NCBI RefSeq assembly: GCF_023704175.1
Contig: NZ_CP084530.1
Coordinates: 2,707,501-2,771,500 of the forward strand
DNA from: Paenibacillus sp. YPG26
Lineage (GTDB): Bacteria > Bacillota > Bacilli > Paenibacillales > Paenibacillaceae
DNA length: 64,000 bases
Reading direction: 5' to 3'
Position numbers and translations under genes: made by a program. The notes beneath the pieces are model-generated. The model ran no database searches. It worked only from the letters and a program-made list of their open reading frames with translations, and had not been told where the DNA came from. Below, piece by piece: positions 1 through 8,792 of the stretch (the stretch's first letter is position 1; each line of letters opens with the position of its first letter).

Positions 1-61
1 CTGAAAATGTCGATTCCCAGGGTATCTGTATGATCCTGCTTTGGGGTCGCAATATACCCAG

Positions 62-1009
62 TTAGGCTGATTCCACTTCAGATCGTGTTGGCAGCGCAGG
101 TATTGCTCCTGGGCGGGTTGTCGTAATGGCAGCAGCCTTGTTAGCAAATGCTAACATTTCTGATGCTACTGCAGAATTAATAATGATATTGCGTTCATGC
201 ATCTGACTAATTTGATACAAGAGCGCTCCGATAAATGCGTCCCCGGCACCCGTTGTATCAATAACATTCACCTGTAACCCGGGCTCAGACACTTCGAAAT
301 TCCGATTATACCAGATCGCCCCTTGTGCCCCCCGTGTATAAATAACATGTTGAACATCTCCTGCAAACAATGAATCAATTGCTTCCCTCTCATCTTGCAG
401 GCCTGTGATGAAACCTAATTCTTCATCACTAACCTTGACAATATGAGCAAGCGGAAGGACTTCAAGAATAGTCTGCCTGCAATGTTCGGCATTATCCCAT
501 AACGGCAATCTAACATTAGGGTCAAAGCTAATAAGGGCACCCGCTTCCTTGGCTAGAAAAATAGCTTTCAGGTGGGCATATTTAACTGGGGCCTCGATCA
601 GATCAACGGAGCAGAAATGCAGAATATCCTGCTCACGAAACCACGGCCTAATCTCATTCTCATTCAGCAGCATATCTGCGCTAGGATTCCGGTAAAATGA
701 AAAGTCGCGATTGCCATCCGCCTTTAGACTAACGAATGCAAGTGCGGTGTTCGCTTCATTCGTCTGAAGCACGCGGCTGGTGTCAACTCCCGCAGTTTGC
801 ATGGTCTCGATAAGGAAATCCCCGAAAGCATCAGCGCCGAGCTTACCAATAAAGGCACTCTTCCCACCTAGGCGGGAGACAGCGCATGCGACATTAGCGG
901 GCGCACCTCCCGCTGCTTTACGAAAGCCCTCCACTTCCCTTAGCCCAACACCCGCTTGATGGGGAATAAAATCAATCAGAGCTTCCCCCATAGTAAATAC
1001 GGTCGGCAT
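62..1009 (-). CDS. Fructokinase, PfkB/ribokinase family
   Basis: This PfkB-fold sugar kinase (315 aa) most likely phosphorylates the fructose released by the adjacent sucrose-6-phosphate hydrolase. The N-terminal strand TMGEALIDF, the substrate-side stretch GGAPANVACAVSRLGG and the C-terminal DTTGAGDAF anion-hole/catalytic-Asp motif are all present and in order. I place the start at the ATG at 1009 because AAGGAGG lies 9 nt upstream; a start further upstream has no such support. The gene begins 15 bp after the hydrolase stop, so the two are almost certainly one transcript. Specificity for fructose is inferred from this neighbour; other PfkB kinases act on ribose or KDG. Confidence 0.88.
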   Translation of the reverse strand: MPTVFTMGEALIDFIPHQAGVGLREVEGFRKAAGGAPANVACAVSRLGGKSAFIGKLGADAFGDFLIETMQTAGVDTSRVLQTNEANTALAFVSLKADGNRDFSFYRNPSADMLLNENEIRPWFREQDILHFCSVDLIEAPVKYAHLKAIFLAKEAGALISFDPNVRLPLWDNAEHCRQTILEVLPLAHIVKVSDEELGFITGLQDEREAIDSLFAGDVQHVIYTRGAQGAIWYNRNFEVSEPGLQVNVIDTTGAGDAFIGALLYQISQMHERNIIINSAVASEMLAFANKAAAITTTRPGAIPALPTRSEVESA

Positions 1010-1023
1010 GGTCCTGTTCCTCC

Positions 1024-2499
1024 TTATTGAATATCCCATTTATATAGTGATACAAGCTTGGCTGTTCCTGCTGTTCCTTTAGCAAATGCTTGAATCCCCA
1101 ACGATTGCGGCCCAGGATAGATGCGTGCTGTAACAACGTATTCACCTGCGCCGATGAACACTTCCACCGAAGACTTATCAACAAAAATCCGCAGCCTGAG
1201 ACGTCCTTCATCAAGCTGCACTTGGACCCGGCGTTCACCACCAGGACCGAGACCAGACTTATCCCTGTTCACGCTGAATAACTGCTCGTCTGTTCTATAG
1301 GATAGTACCGTCTCCTCTTCTGTTCCTACCCTAAGCTTAAGTCCAAATTCCTCAGCGCTGCCAGCTTCAAACTCCACCTGAAGCTCATAGCTGTCGCCCG
1401 AAGTGTGAATACCGATGACCTGATCCAGAACAACGTCATGCAGCTCATAAGGATTTCTCCGATAATTCTCTATTTCTTCAACAGGACTGAACAGAATCCG
1501 GTTCCCATGTAACTCTGCTTTTCGCGGCAGAGTCATCGCGCCTGCCCAACCATGTCCGTGCTGCGTAGGCATATCCGTCTCCCACATGTCCATCCAGCCG
1601 ATAATGATGCGTCGTCCTTTGTCATCCAGCATAGATTGGGGCGCATAGAAATCGAATCCATGATCGACCTGAGCAAAAGCTTCACTATGAAATTTCCCTG
1701 TACAGCAATCAAACTCTCCAACACAATACATAGTGGAATGAAGGTTCCTGTATTCTTCTCCTTGAGCCGGCATCCGCTGAGGGGAGAGCATGAGGATGTC
1801 TTTGTTCCCAAGGGAGAACAGATCCGGGCACTCCCAATTGTCTCCAAAACGCCCATCACTCCGTGCGAGCACATTCACAAAAGTCCATGTATGCAGGTCC
1901 TCGGAACGGTATAAAAGAACAAGTCCATTTCCCTTAGCATCATTTGAACCAAGAACAACATAATAATGACCGTTCTTCGCGAACACCTTAGGATCACGGA
2001 AATCCTTCTGGCTTACTTCTGCTGGAATCTCATTATAGCCAATAACCGGATTGCCTTGCCATTTCTCAAAAATCACTCCATCCTTGGAAACAGCAATCCC
2101 CTGAGACTGCTTATAGTCCTCATCCTTGTCAGGTCCTGTAACTACATGGCCCGTATATACAAGCACCAACTGGCCGTCTTTCTCAATAGCACTCCCGGAA
2201 AAGCAGCCATCCCGGTCAAAATCCGAATCCGGAGCCAGCGCCACCGGGAGGTATTCCCACTTGATCAAGTCCCTGCTTACAGCATGGCCCCAATGCATAG
2301 GTCCCCAGACAGGCTGGTAGGGATGATGCTGATAGAACAGATGGTACTGATCTTTATATTGAACAAATCCATTAGGGTCATTCATCCAACCGTATTCAGC
2401 CATTAAATGATAATTCAATCTATATTCTGTCCGAAGTAAGTGCTTAGATTCCTTGATGAACCGGTCAGCCCTCTCAATGGAATACCCTGAATGTGTAAT
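1024..2499 (-). CDS. sacA: Sucrose-6-phosphate hydrolase / beta-fructofuranosidase, GH32
   Basis: The enzyme hydrolyses sucrose (or sucrose-6-phosphate after PTS uptake) in the cytoplasm; no signal peptide is seen. All three GH32 signatures are present: WMNDPNG with the nucleophile Asp (about residues 38-44), FRDP (about 167-170) and the acid/base Glu in WECPD (about 222-226), followed by a C-terminal beta-sandwich. The frame carries 27 GH32-like residues (SIERADRFIKESKHLLRTEY) upstream of the first TTG (2418) and has no ATG/GTG/TTG there; the only codon well placed behind AAGGAGG (2508-2514, 8-nt spacing) is ATT at 2499. I therefore extend the gene to an ATT start; a conservative annotation would end at 2418. 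It is co-transcribed with the fructokinase. Confidence 0.85.
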   Translation of the reverse strand: MTHSGYSIERADRFIKESKHLLRTEYRLNYHLMAEYGWMNDPNGFVQYKDQYHLFYQHHPYQPVWGPMHWGHAVSRDLIKWEYLPVALAPDSDFDRDGCFSGSAIEKDGQLVLVYTGHVVTGPDKDEDYKQSQGIAVSKDGVIFEKWQGNPVIGYNEIPAEVSQKDFRDPKVFAKNGHYYVVLGSNDAKGNGLVLLYRSEDLHTWTFVNVLARSDGRFGDNWECPDLFSLGNKDILMLSPQRMPAQGEEYRNLHSTMYCVGEFDCCTGKFHSEAFAQVDHGFDFYAPQSMLDDKGRRIIIGWMDMWETDMPTQHGHGWAGAMTLPRKAELHGNRILFSPVEEIENYRRNPYELHDVVLDQVIGIHTSGDSYELQVEFEAGSAEEFGLKLRVGTEEETVLSYRTDEQLFSVNRDKSGLGPGGERRVQVQLDEGRLRLRIFVDKSSVEVFIGAGEYVVTARIYPGPQSLGIQAFAKGTAGTAKLVSLYKWDIQ

Positions 2500-2573
2500 A
2501 AGTCACGCCTCCTTACACTTGTGCTATTAACTTAGCGGATACTACATATTCTTCACAAAATGCCTGCATTCGA

Positions 2574-2603
2574 ATTATATGTCAACCCTTTAACATATGT
2601 CAA
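2574..2603 (-). promoter_or_regulatory. sacA-fructokinase promoter
   Basis: On the minus strand a perfect TTGACA (2603-2598) is separated by 18 bp from a perfect TATAAT (2579-2574). It lies about 75 bp upstream of the proposed sacA start and overlaps the LacI-type palindrome, which fits repression by blocking RNA polymerase. Confidence 0.75.
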
Positions 2604-2617
2604 ACGATTGACATATG
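2594..2617. promoter_or_regulatory. LacI-family operator overlapping the sacA -35 box
   Basis: CATATGTCAA and TTGACATATG are 10-bp inverted arms around the centre ACGA, giving the AA-N-CG-N-TT core typical of LacI/ScrR operators. The right-hand arm of the minus-strand reading is itself the -35 hexamer. A further half-site, TATATGTCAA, sits at about 2576-2585 across the -10 region. The neighbouring LacI gene is the obvious ligand-responsive repressor. Confidence 0.75.
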
Positions 2618-2647
2618 GCTATTTAATAACCCCTATCCGAACCAATA

Positions 2648-2667
2648 CCCCATCCATAGGGATGGGG
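2648..2667 (-). terminator. Hairpin between lacI-type gene and sacA
   Basis: CCCCATCC and GGATGGGG form an 8-bp stem with a 4-nt loop just after the repressor stop codon. The minus-strand 3' flank (TATTGG) is only weakly T-rich, so termination may be partial. Confidence 0.5.
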
Positions 2668-2678
2668 CTAGACTCGAG

Positions 2679-3656
2679 TCAAGTGGTAGACCGCTCTATC
2701 AATTCAACGGGAAGCAAGTTCTCTTTTTCAAAGGCCACTCCTTCTAACTGCTTCTGAATGAGCTCTACAGCCAGGCTCCCGAGAGCCTCAATAGGTTGCC
2801 TAATAGTAGTGATTCCTGGGATAAACCAGGCAGCCATATCAATGTCATCGTAGCCGACTATTCGAATATCTTGAGGCACCCTCTTTCCTCGGGCGAAGCA
2901 TTCTCTCACCGCACAAGCGGCAATAATATCACTGCTGGCAAAAATGCCATCCACCTCAGGATATTCCTCAAGCATCTTCTGAACAATCTGATTGTACTGC
3001 TGTGAATCCAATACATTCATATCCGTCTGGATTGTGGTGTGCTGAATACCATGCTTCTCAGCTGTATCTTTGAAACCGTCATTGCGATAATTGGCAAGCA
3101 TGGCCAGTTCAAGGTTACCGCATACGTGTACGATAGCACGGCAGCCCTTGCTAATCAACAGCTCAGCCGCAAGCACTCCGCCTTGGTAATTATCCGAAGA
3201 AATGAACGGAATCTCGTTGTCTATCTGCCGGTCAAAGGTAACGATGGGTGAATTAAGATTCCGGTATTCTTCGATCTCAAGTGTATGACTGCCCATAATA
3301 ATTCCATCAACCCGATTGCGTTTAAGCATCCCAATATAGTCCTTTTCTTTTACAGGATCCATATGAGAGTTGCAGAGAAGCACCTTCCAGCCGTTCTGGT
3401 ATGCATAATACTCGATATGATTGGTGAGCTCACTGAAAAAGGGATGGGATACGCTCGGAATGATGAGGCCGATTAGATTTGATTGTTTGCGTAGGAGAGA
3501 ACGGGCAATTTCATTAGGCTGATAATTGAGCTCTTCCATCGTCTTAAAAACCTTTTTTCTCGTAGCCTCACTAATATATCCCCGATTGTTAAGAACCCGG
3601 GATACCGTGGTAACAGACACTCCTGCTTTTAGAGCAACATCATTAATTGTCGACAT
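2679..3656 (-). CDS. LacI-family transcriptional repressor of sucrose genes
   Basis: This is a full-length (325 aa) LacI/GalR regulator. The N-terminal helix-turn-helix INDVALKAGVSVTTVSRVLN and hinge helix (NEIARSLLRKQ) precede a periplasmic-binding-protein-like effector domain from about residue 60, beginning LIGLIIPS. It sits immediately upstream of and in the same direction as sacA-fructokinase, with a matching palindrome in the intervening promoter, so a role as sucrose/fructose-responsive repressor is inferred. A plausible own promoter (TTGTTT-17-TATATT) lies at 3692-3720. Confidence 0.88.
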   Translation of the reverse strand: MSTINDVALKAGVSVTTVSRVLNNRGYISEATRKKVFKTMEELNYQPNEIARSLLRKQSNLIGLIIPSVSHPFFSELTNHIEYYAYQNGWKVLLCNSHMDPVKEKDYIGMLKRNRVDGIIMGSHTLEIEEYRNLNSPIVTFDRQIDNEIPFISSDNYQGGVLAAELLISKGCRAIVHVCGNLELAMLANYRNDGFKDTAEKHGIQHTTIQTDMNVLDSQQYNQIVQKMLEEYPEVDGIFASSDIIAACAVRECFARGKRVPQDIRIVGYDDIDMAAWFIPGITTIRQPIEALGSLAVELIQKQLEGVAFEKENLLPVELIERSTT

Positions 3657-3691
3657 AGCTACCTCTTATTCTACCGGCTTGATTTCCACCT

Positions 3692-3720
3692 AATATACCT
3701 GATCGTTGGTAGTAAAACAA
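3692..3720 (-). promoter_or_regulatory. Candidate promoter of the LacI-family gene
   Basis: Minus-strand TTGTTT (3720-3715) and TATATT (3697-3692) are spaced by 17 bp, about 40 bp upstream of the start codon. Confidence 0.45.
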
Positions 3721-3841
3721 GTTGTGAAAAGCTGTAGACGAGAGTCCAGTTCACGCCACATATAGTGAGGGCAATCCGTGGCGGGTGGGTGAGCATACAA
3801 ATGATCAGCCTTAGTTAAACAGGACTGACAGTGGAATAAAA

Positions 3842-3874
3842 AAGGAGCAGCTCCTGTCAGGGCAGGGCTGCTCC
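3842..3874 (-). terminator. Terminator of nrdJ
   Basis: GGAGCAGC (3844-3851) pairs with GCTGCTCC (3867-3874), with an inner CCTG/CAGG extension. Read on the minus strand the stem is followed by TTTTTTATT, a typical intrinsic terminator about 60 bp after the nrdJ stop. The rest of the 3657-3932 gap shows no gene. Confidence 0.8.
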
Positions 3875-3932
3875 ATAATCTAATTAACTATCTCTACTCC
3901 ATCTCGTTACCCACAAGCCTAATTCCAATTCG

Positions 3933-6719
3933 TTAAGAACACCTGCTGTACCCGCAATGACTGCACGTACGGCAGCCCTCCATGTTAATCAAGGATGCAG
4001 ATCCGCAGGAAGGACACAGATCACGGGAGCCTTCTGGGAAGCTTGACGTGTGAGCTGTCGCTCCCACTTCATTCTCATATTCATTGAACAATTCCCCTAC
4101 CAGAGTACCCGGATCTGCTAAGAACTTGCTCTCAGTCTGCTGCGCTTCCTGCTGAACATGCGTCTCTAAAGCCTTGGCAACCGCATCCGCGATAGATTCC
4201 ACCCGGTTCGCTCCAAAGCCGATGGCACCGGAACCGCCAATGCCTTTCAAATGCTTGATGAGCAGCTCAACTTTATGCCCATGATCCCCGTAGCGCAGGA
4301 ATAAGGAGCATACACGGCCCAATGCTTCGGCCATGGCGAATACATCCGAACCCGCTTTGCCGACATTAAGGAAGATTTCCGCCGGTATACCATCCAGATC
4401 ATTGATCGTAATATAAGCCATACCGAACGGCGTATTCATCTTATAGGTAGCGCCTCTCAATATTTGAGGACGGCTCTTATACTGCTTATCAACTACCTTA
4501 TTGCTGGACAATGATACGCTGCTTGGGGTTGAGTGACCCTGCTTCAATAATCCCTCAATTTCTTGCCCTTTCAGCTTAAGCAGATTATCCGAAGCCTTGG
4601 AGGTCTGTTCAGCAGCCCGCTGAGCAATCTTCTGTTCCAGTTCCTCATCCACAGCCTGCTTCTCCCCGGCTCGTCCATGCCCTGGCTCGCTGCTCATCTG
4701 CTGATCCGCATTTAATCCCAAGCCTTCGGATGCGGGAAGGTCAAGCTTCAGCTTTTCTCTGCGTGCCTGTTCATCTGTGATGTCTTCCTTCTTCTCGGTC
4801 TGCAGCACCTGAACGTCCCGGCTTCCGTCCCTGTAGATCGTTACTCCCTTACAGCCGAGGTCAAAGGCTAGTTCATACAGCCGCTTCGTATCCTCTACCG
4901 TAAAATCAGCCGGGCAGTTCGCCGTCTTGGAGATGGAGCTGTCCACCCACCGCTGAATCGCAGCCTGGACACGAATATGATCCTCTGCAGATAAATCCAT
5001 CGCGGTGACGAAATAATCCGGCAGTTCCTCTCCCGGATGCTCATCTATCCAGTCCTGTGCGATTGGCACGAACTGCTCGTCAAAGCCCAGCCTGCTCTGT
5101 CTGTAGTACTTAAATGCGAAGTAGGGCTCAATCCCTGTAGATGTACCCACCATAGTCCCTGTACTTCCCGTTGGGGCCTGGGTAATAATCGTTACATTCC
5201 GGATGCCTTTGCCTTGTGCAGCTGCGCCAACCTCCGGGAATTCCTTCACCATTTCCTTCATGAATCCGCTTTGTAAATACTTACCGGCGTCAAAGGCGGG
5301 GAATGAACCCTTCTCCTCGGCAATATCTGCTGAAGCGAGATAGGATTCTCTAGCAATGAAGCCATACAGCCGATCCAGGAACTCCAAGGATTCTGCACTG
5401 CCGTAACGAACCTTGAGCTTGATCATTAATTCGGCAAGCCCCATAGTACCCAGTCCAACCCGGCGCTCATTCTTCTGATTCTCCTCATTCTCCGTGAAAT
5501 GATAAGGAGTCTTATCGATCACATTATCCAGGAAGCGCACGGAATAGCGTGTGGCCAGAGCAAGCTCGTCCCAGGCTACATCTCCGCTTGTCTCATCATA
5601 AAATTTAGATAGATTCAGCGAGGATAGATTACATACTCCCCAGCCGGGAAGCCCTTGTTCTCCACAAGGATTCGTACAAATAATCGGATTAAAATACCAG
5701 CTGTTGGACATTTGATTGTAATACTCCATAAATACGACACCTGGCTCCGCCGATTTCCATGCGGACTCCATAATAATTTGCCAGATCTCACGGGCTTTCA
5801 GCGTACGGTAAATAATTACCTTGCCGCCGCCCGCCTTCCAGGTATCCAGAGAACCGTCCCATTCAAGGTCGTAACGGGGATCCGCCGTATCCGGGAAGAC
5901 TAGCTCCCAGTCCAGGTCCTGCTTTACCGCCTGCATGAAGGCATTACTGATGCATACGGACAAATTCGCATTTGTAACCTGGCCCATCGTCTGCTTCACA
6001 GTGATGAAATCCAGCACATCCGGATGCCAGTCATTAATCATTAGCATCAGCGCTCCACGCCGGCTGCCCCCCTGTTCAATCAATCCGGTGGTGTAGCTGA
6101 ACAAGCCACCCCAGGACACCGCCCCGCTGGATGATCCGTTAACGCCTTTAACTACCGCTCTCCTCGGTCTAAGAGAACTAAGGTTAATCCCCACACCGCC
6201 GCCTCTGGCCATAATCTCTGTCATCTCGGACAGAGTCTCCATAATTCCGCCCCGGCTATCCTTGGGAGAAGGTATAACGTAGCAGTTGAACAGGGTGAGT
6301 TCCTCACTGGCCCCGGCTCCTGCTGCAATTCTTCCGCCCGGAACAAGCTTCCAATCATCGAGCAATGAACGGAACTTGCCCTCCCATTCCCGTTGAAGCT
6401 CGGATGTCGCTTCAACCGAAGCCATGGCTTTGGCCAGACGGTCCCACATCTCTTCTGGAGTCTTCTCTATATTAAGTGTAAGCAGCTCTACATCTGAATC
6501 CACTAATTCACCGCTGCGTGTCTTAACGGTTACAATATTGCCCTGTCTGGCAATGATCTCTCCAACTTCCTTGGCCGGGAATTTAGGGTCGTCCTTGGTC
6601 AGTACAAGAACTGTATCTCCAATCTCCGCTTGACCCGGATCCGCGTTCTTCCAGGCATAACGATCCAAAAATATTTTTTCACTCAAGCCCTCTAGCCTTT
6701 TGTGATTGTGTGTATCCAT
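3933..6719 (-). CDS. nrdJ: Adenosylcobalamin-dependent (class II) ribonucleotide reductase
   Basis: This 928-aa protein reduces ribonucleotides to deoxyribonucleotides using adenosylcobalamin to make the thiyl radical. The redox cysteines appear as NCYV (about C146) and GVCNLSS (about C363), the radical cysteine in NPCGE (about C352), and glycine-rich ARGGGVGINL at about 171-180. A TSCPD-type domain follows at about 740-830 and the C-terminus has the CPSCG...CRTCSHCGYSRC zinc-ribbon-like cysteines that reload the active site. No beta subunit or NrdI is nearby, as expected for class II. The start is preceded by AGGGGG at 6731-6736. No cobalamin riboswitch is visible upstream. Confidence 0.92.
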   Translation of the reverse strand: MDTHNHKRLEGLSEKIFLDRYAWKNADPGQAEIGDTVLVLTKDDPKFPAKEVGEIIARQGNIVTVKTRSGELVDSDVELLTLNIEKTPEEMWDRLAKAMASVEATSELQREWEGKFRSLLDDWKLVPGGRIAAGAGASEELTLFNCYVIPSPKDSRGGIMETLSEMTEIMARGGGVGINLSSLRPRRAVVKGVNGSSSGAVSWGGLFSYTTGLIEQGGSRRGALMLMINDWHPDVLDFITVKQTMGQVTNANLSVCISNAFMQAVKQDLDWELVFPDTADPRYDLEWDGSLDTWKAGGGKVIIYRTLKAREIWQIIMESAWKSAEPGVVFMEYYNQMSNSWYFNPIICTNPCGEQGLPGWGVCNLSSLNLSKFYDETSGDVAWDELALATRYSVRFLDNVIDKTPYHFTENEENQKNERRVGLGTMGLAELMIKLKVRYGSAESLEFLDRLYGFIARESYLASADIAEEKGSFPAFDAGKYLQSGFMKEMVKEFPEVGAAAQGKGIRNVTIITQAPTGSTGTMVGTSTGIEPYFAFKYYRQSRLGFDEQFVPIAQDWIDEHPGEELPDYFVTAMDLSAEDHIRVQAAIQRWVDSSISKTANCPADFTVEDTKRLYELAFDLGCKGVTIYRDGSRDVQVLQTEKKEDITDEQARREKLKLDLPASEGLGLNADQQMSSEPGHGRAGEKQAVDEELEQKIAQRAAEQTSKASDNLLKLKGQEIEGLLKQGHSTPSSVSLSSNKVVDKQYKSRPQILRGATYKMNTPFGMAYITINDLDGIPAEIFLNVGKAGSDVFAMAEALGRVCSLFLRYGDHGHKVELLIKHLKGIGGSGAIGFGANRVESIADAVAKALETHVQQEAQQTESKFLADPGTLVGELFNEYENEVGATAHTSSFPEGSRDLCPSCGSASLINMEGCRTCSHCGYSRCS

Positions 6720-6760
6720 GAAATAAATGACCCCCTACAAAGCATAGTGAGAACCAGAAC

Positions 6761-6788
6761 TATATAACTCCTCTACCCAAATATGCAA
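6761..6788 (-). promoter_or_regulatory. Candidate nrdJ promoter
   Basis: Minus-strand TTGCAT (6788-6783) and TATATA (6766-6761) are separated by 16 bp and lie 40-70 bp upstream of the start codon, directly beside the NrdR-like box. Confidence 0.5.
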
Positions 6789-6792
6789 CATA

Positions 6793-6808
6793 CCACAACA
6801 TATTGTGC
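6793..6808. promoter_or_regulatory. NrdR-box-like palindrome upstream of nrdJ
   Basis: CCACAACATATTGTGC matches 13 of 16 positions of the NrdR consensus (aCaCwAtATaTwGtgT) as I remember it, and abuts the -35 box of nrdJ. A second, correctly phased box about 31 bp away is not convincing, so the site may be single or degenerate. NrdR is the usual repressor of ribonucleotide reductase genes. Confidence 0.5.
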
Positions 6809-7036
6809 ATAATCATCATCATACTATACGACATATCGGACAATTGTGATCTCCGTCATATCTCTTATTCCACACAGCCGCTTGATCCGCCCCTGCTTTC
6901 CCAAGCCATTCTGTTCGCCCTATCTCTATTGCTGCCGGTTATGAACAAGACTACTTTCGTACATACTACCAGTAGAAATTATCTCTAACCTTATACTTGC
7001 CAGAATCAGCATCCGAGAAAGGAAGGCTACAGCCTT

Positions 7037-8785
7037 ATGAGAACGCAACCTGATCCTGATCTTTTTCCAAAAATCGAGTTTGACCGAACCTGGTTTGAAC
7101 AGCTGGACTCCAGACTGAATAAAGGCGGACCCTGGGATAACTGGAGCTTGTTCTCCCTCGCTATCCAGTCGGAGGAAGCAGGGCTTGTAACCGAATTTGA
7201 GGAGATGCAGTGCTTGAAGCATCTGCATGGGCTCGAGCCCCTGCCACACCAGACGGATACGGCCAAGAAAGTGTTATTTGAAATGCGAGGACGGGCCATT
7301 CTGGCCGATGAGGTCGGACTTGGCAAAACGATAGAAGCCGGACTTATTCTCAAAGAATATTTAATTCGTGGACTTGTCCGCAAGGTTCTTATTCTTGTTC
7401 CCGCATCGCTTGTTCTCCAGTGGGTCAGAGAGCTGAATTCCAAGTTCGGAATCTCGGCAACTGCCCAGAAAAAGGTCCACTCCTGGAACTCTGACATTGT
7501 GGTTGCTTCCATGGACACCGCCAAGCGGGATCCACACCGGGAGATACTGCTGGGACAGGAATATGACCTGGTTATTGTCGATGAAGCCCACAAGCTCAAG
7601 AACAAAAAGACGACCAACTATCAGTTCATGTTGAAGCTCCGCAAAAAATACTGTCTGCTCCTTACCGCGACCCCGGTACAAAATGATCTGGACGAGCTGT
7701 TCAATCTTATCAATCTGCTTAAGCCGGGTCAGCTTGGCAGGCAGGGTGACTTCTCGGCTAATTTTGTGGTGGATAAACGCGTGGCCAAGAATGAAGATCA
7801 GCTTAAGACTGAGCTGGCGAAGGTCATGATCCGTAACCGCCGGGGCGAGGGCCAATTGAATTTCACCAAACGGCTGGTACGCAACGTCCCCCTTGAACTG
7901 TCACCGGACGAGAAGGCGCTGTATGACGGAGTAACCTCTTTTGTCAAAAATCAATACCAGGCTTCCGGCGGAAATTTCAGCAGCATGCTCTCACTGGTTA
8001 CCCTCCAAAGGGAAGTATGCAGCAGCCGGGATGCCGTGTTCGTCACCCTCGTCAATCTGTCCAAGAAGCTGGCGCCCGACTCACCAGTCAGAGATCAGAT
8101 CTGGGAACTGGTTCATGCGATTAAGGCCATCAAAGAAAATACAAAGGCTGAGAAAACCATGGAGCTTATCCGGGAGATGAATGAAAAGGTGATCGTCTTC
8201 ACGGAGTACCGCGCGACCCAGGAATATCTCCTTAACTACTTCCGCGACCGTGGACTGAATGCCGTTCCTTATCGAGGCGGGATGAACCGGGGCAAGAAGG
8301 ACTGGATGATGGATCTGTTCCGCGGGCGTGCCCAGGTCATGATTGCTACCGAGGCTGGGGGGGAGGGGATCAATCTCCAGTTCTGCCATAACATGATTAA
8401 CTTCGATCTTCCCTGGAATCCAATGCGGGTAGAGCAGCGGATTGGACGCGTTCACAGACTTGGCCAGCAGAACGATGTGAAGATCTATAATCTATCGACG
8501 AAGGGAACGATTGAAGAACATATCCTGAACCTGCTGCATGAGAAGATCAACATGTTCGAGACGGTAATTGGCAGTCTGGATGTCATATTGGAACGTTTCG
8601 AGAAGAATCATTCCCTCGAGAAGAGTCTGTACAAGATTATGCTTGAATCAGAAAGTGAAGACGATCTGAAGCAGCAGGTCGAGTCGCTTGGAAGCTCTCT
8701 GGGTGCCATCAAACAGGATGTGGCCATGGATGACACGCTCCTTGACAAGGATGAAGGTAACTTAGAGCAGCTCTTAGGAGGTTGA
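7037..8785 (+). CDS. yqhH: SNF2-family DNA/RNA translocase (YqhH-like)
   Basis: A 582-aa SNF2/Swi2 ATPase with the full helicase motif set: Walker A ADEVGLGKT (about 90-98), Walker B DEAH (about 182-185), motif III LLLTATPVQ, motif V EAGGEGINLQF and motif VI QRIGRVHRLGQ. Length and order match B. subtilis YqhH rather than the larger RapA. It is divergent from nrdJ and followed after 7 bp by yqhG, the same pairing as in Bacillus, so the two probably act together. Its biological role is not established; ATP-driven remodelling of a nucleic-acid-protein complex is an inference. The region 6720-7036 upstream holds promoter elements only. Confidence 0.9.
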   Translation: MRTQPDPDLFPKIEFDRTWFEQLDSRLNKGGPWDNWSLFSLAIQSEEAGLVTEFEEMQCLKHLHGLEPLPHQTDTAKKVLFEMRGRAILADEVGLGKTIEAGLILKEYLIRGLVRKVLILVPASLVLQWVRELNSKFGISATAQKKVHSWNSDIVVASMDTAKRDPHREILLGQEYDLVIVDEAHKLKNKKTTNYQFMLKLRKKYCLLLTATPVQNDLDELFNLINLLKPGQLGRQGDFSANFVVDKRVAKNEDQLKTELAKVMIRNRRGEGQLNFTKRLVRNVPLELSPDEKALYDGVTSFVKNQYQASGGNFSSMLSLVTLQREVCSSRDAVFVTLVNLSKKLAPDSPVRDQIWELVHAIKAIKENTKAEKTMELIREMNEKVIVFTEYRATQEYLLNYFRDRGLNAVPYRGGMNRGKKDWMMDLFRGRAQVMIATEAGGEGINLQFCHNMINFDLPWNPMRVEQRIGRVHRLGQQNDVKIYNLSTKGTIEEHILNLLHEKINMFETVIGSLDVILERFEKNHSLEKSLYKIMLESESEDDLKQQVESLGSSLGAIKQDVAMDDTLLDKDEGNLEQLLGG

Positions 8786-8792
8786 TCCGCAA

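Noticed and set aside
6720..7036. Cobalamin riboswitch upstream of nrdJ
   Set aside because: The B12-box and characteristic long leader are absent; the interval is a short divergent promoter region.
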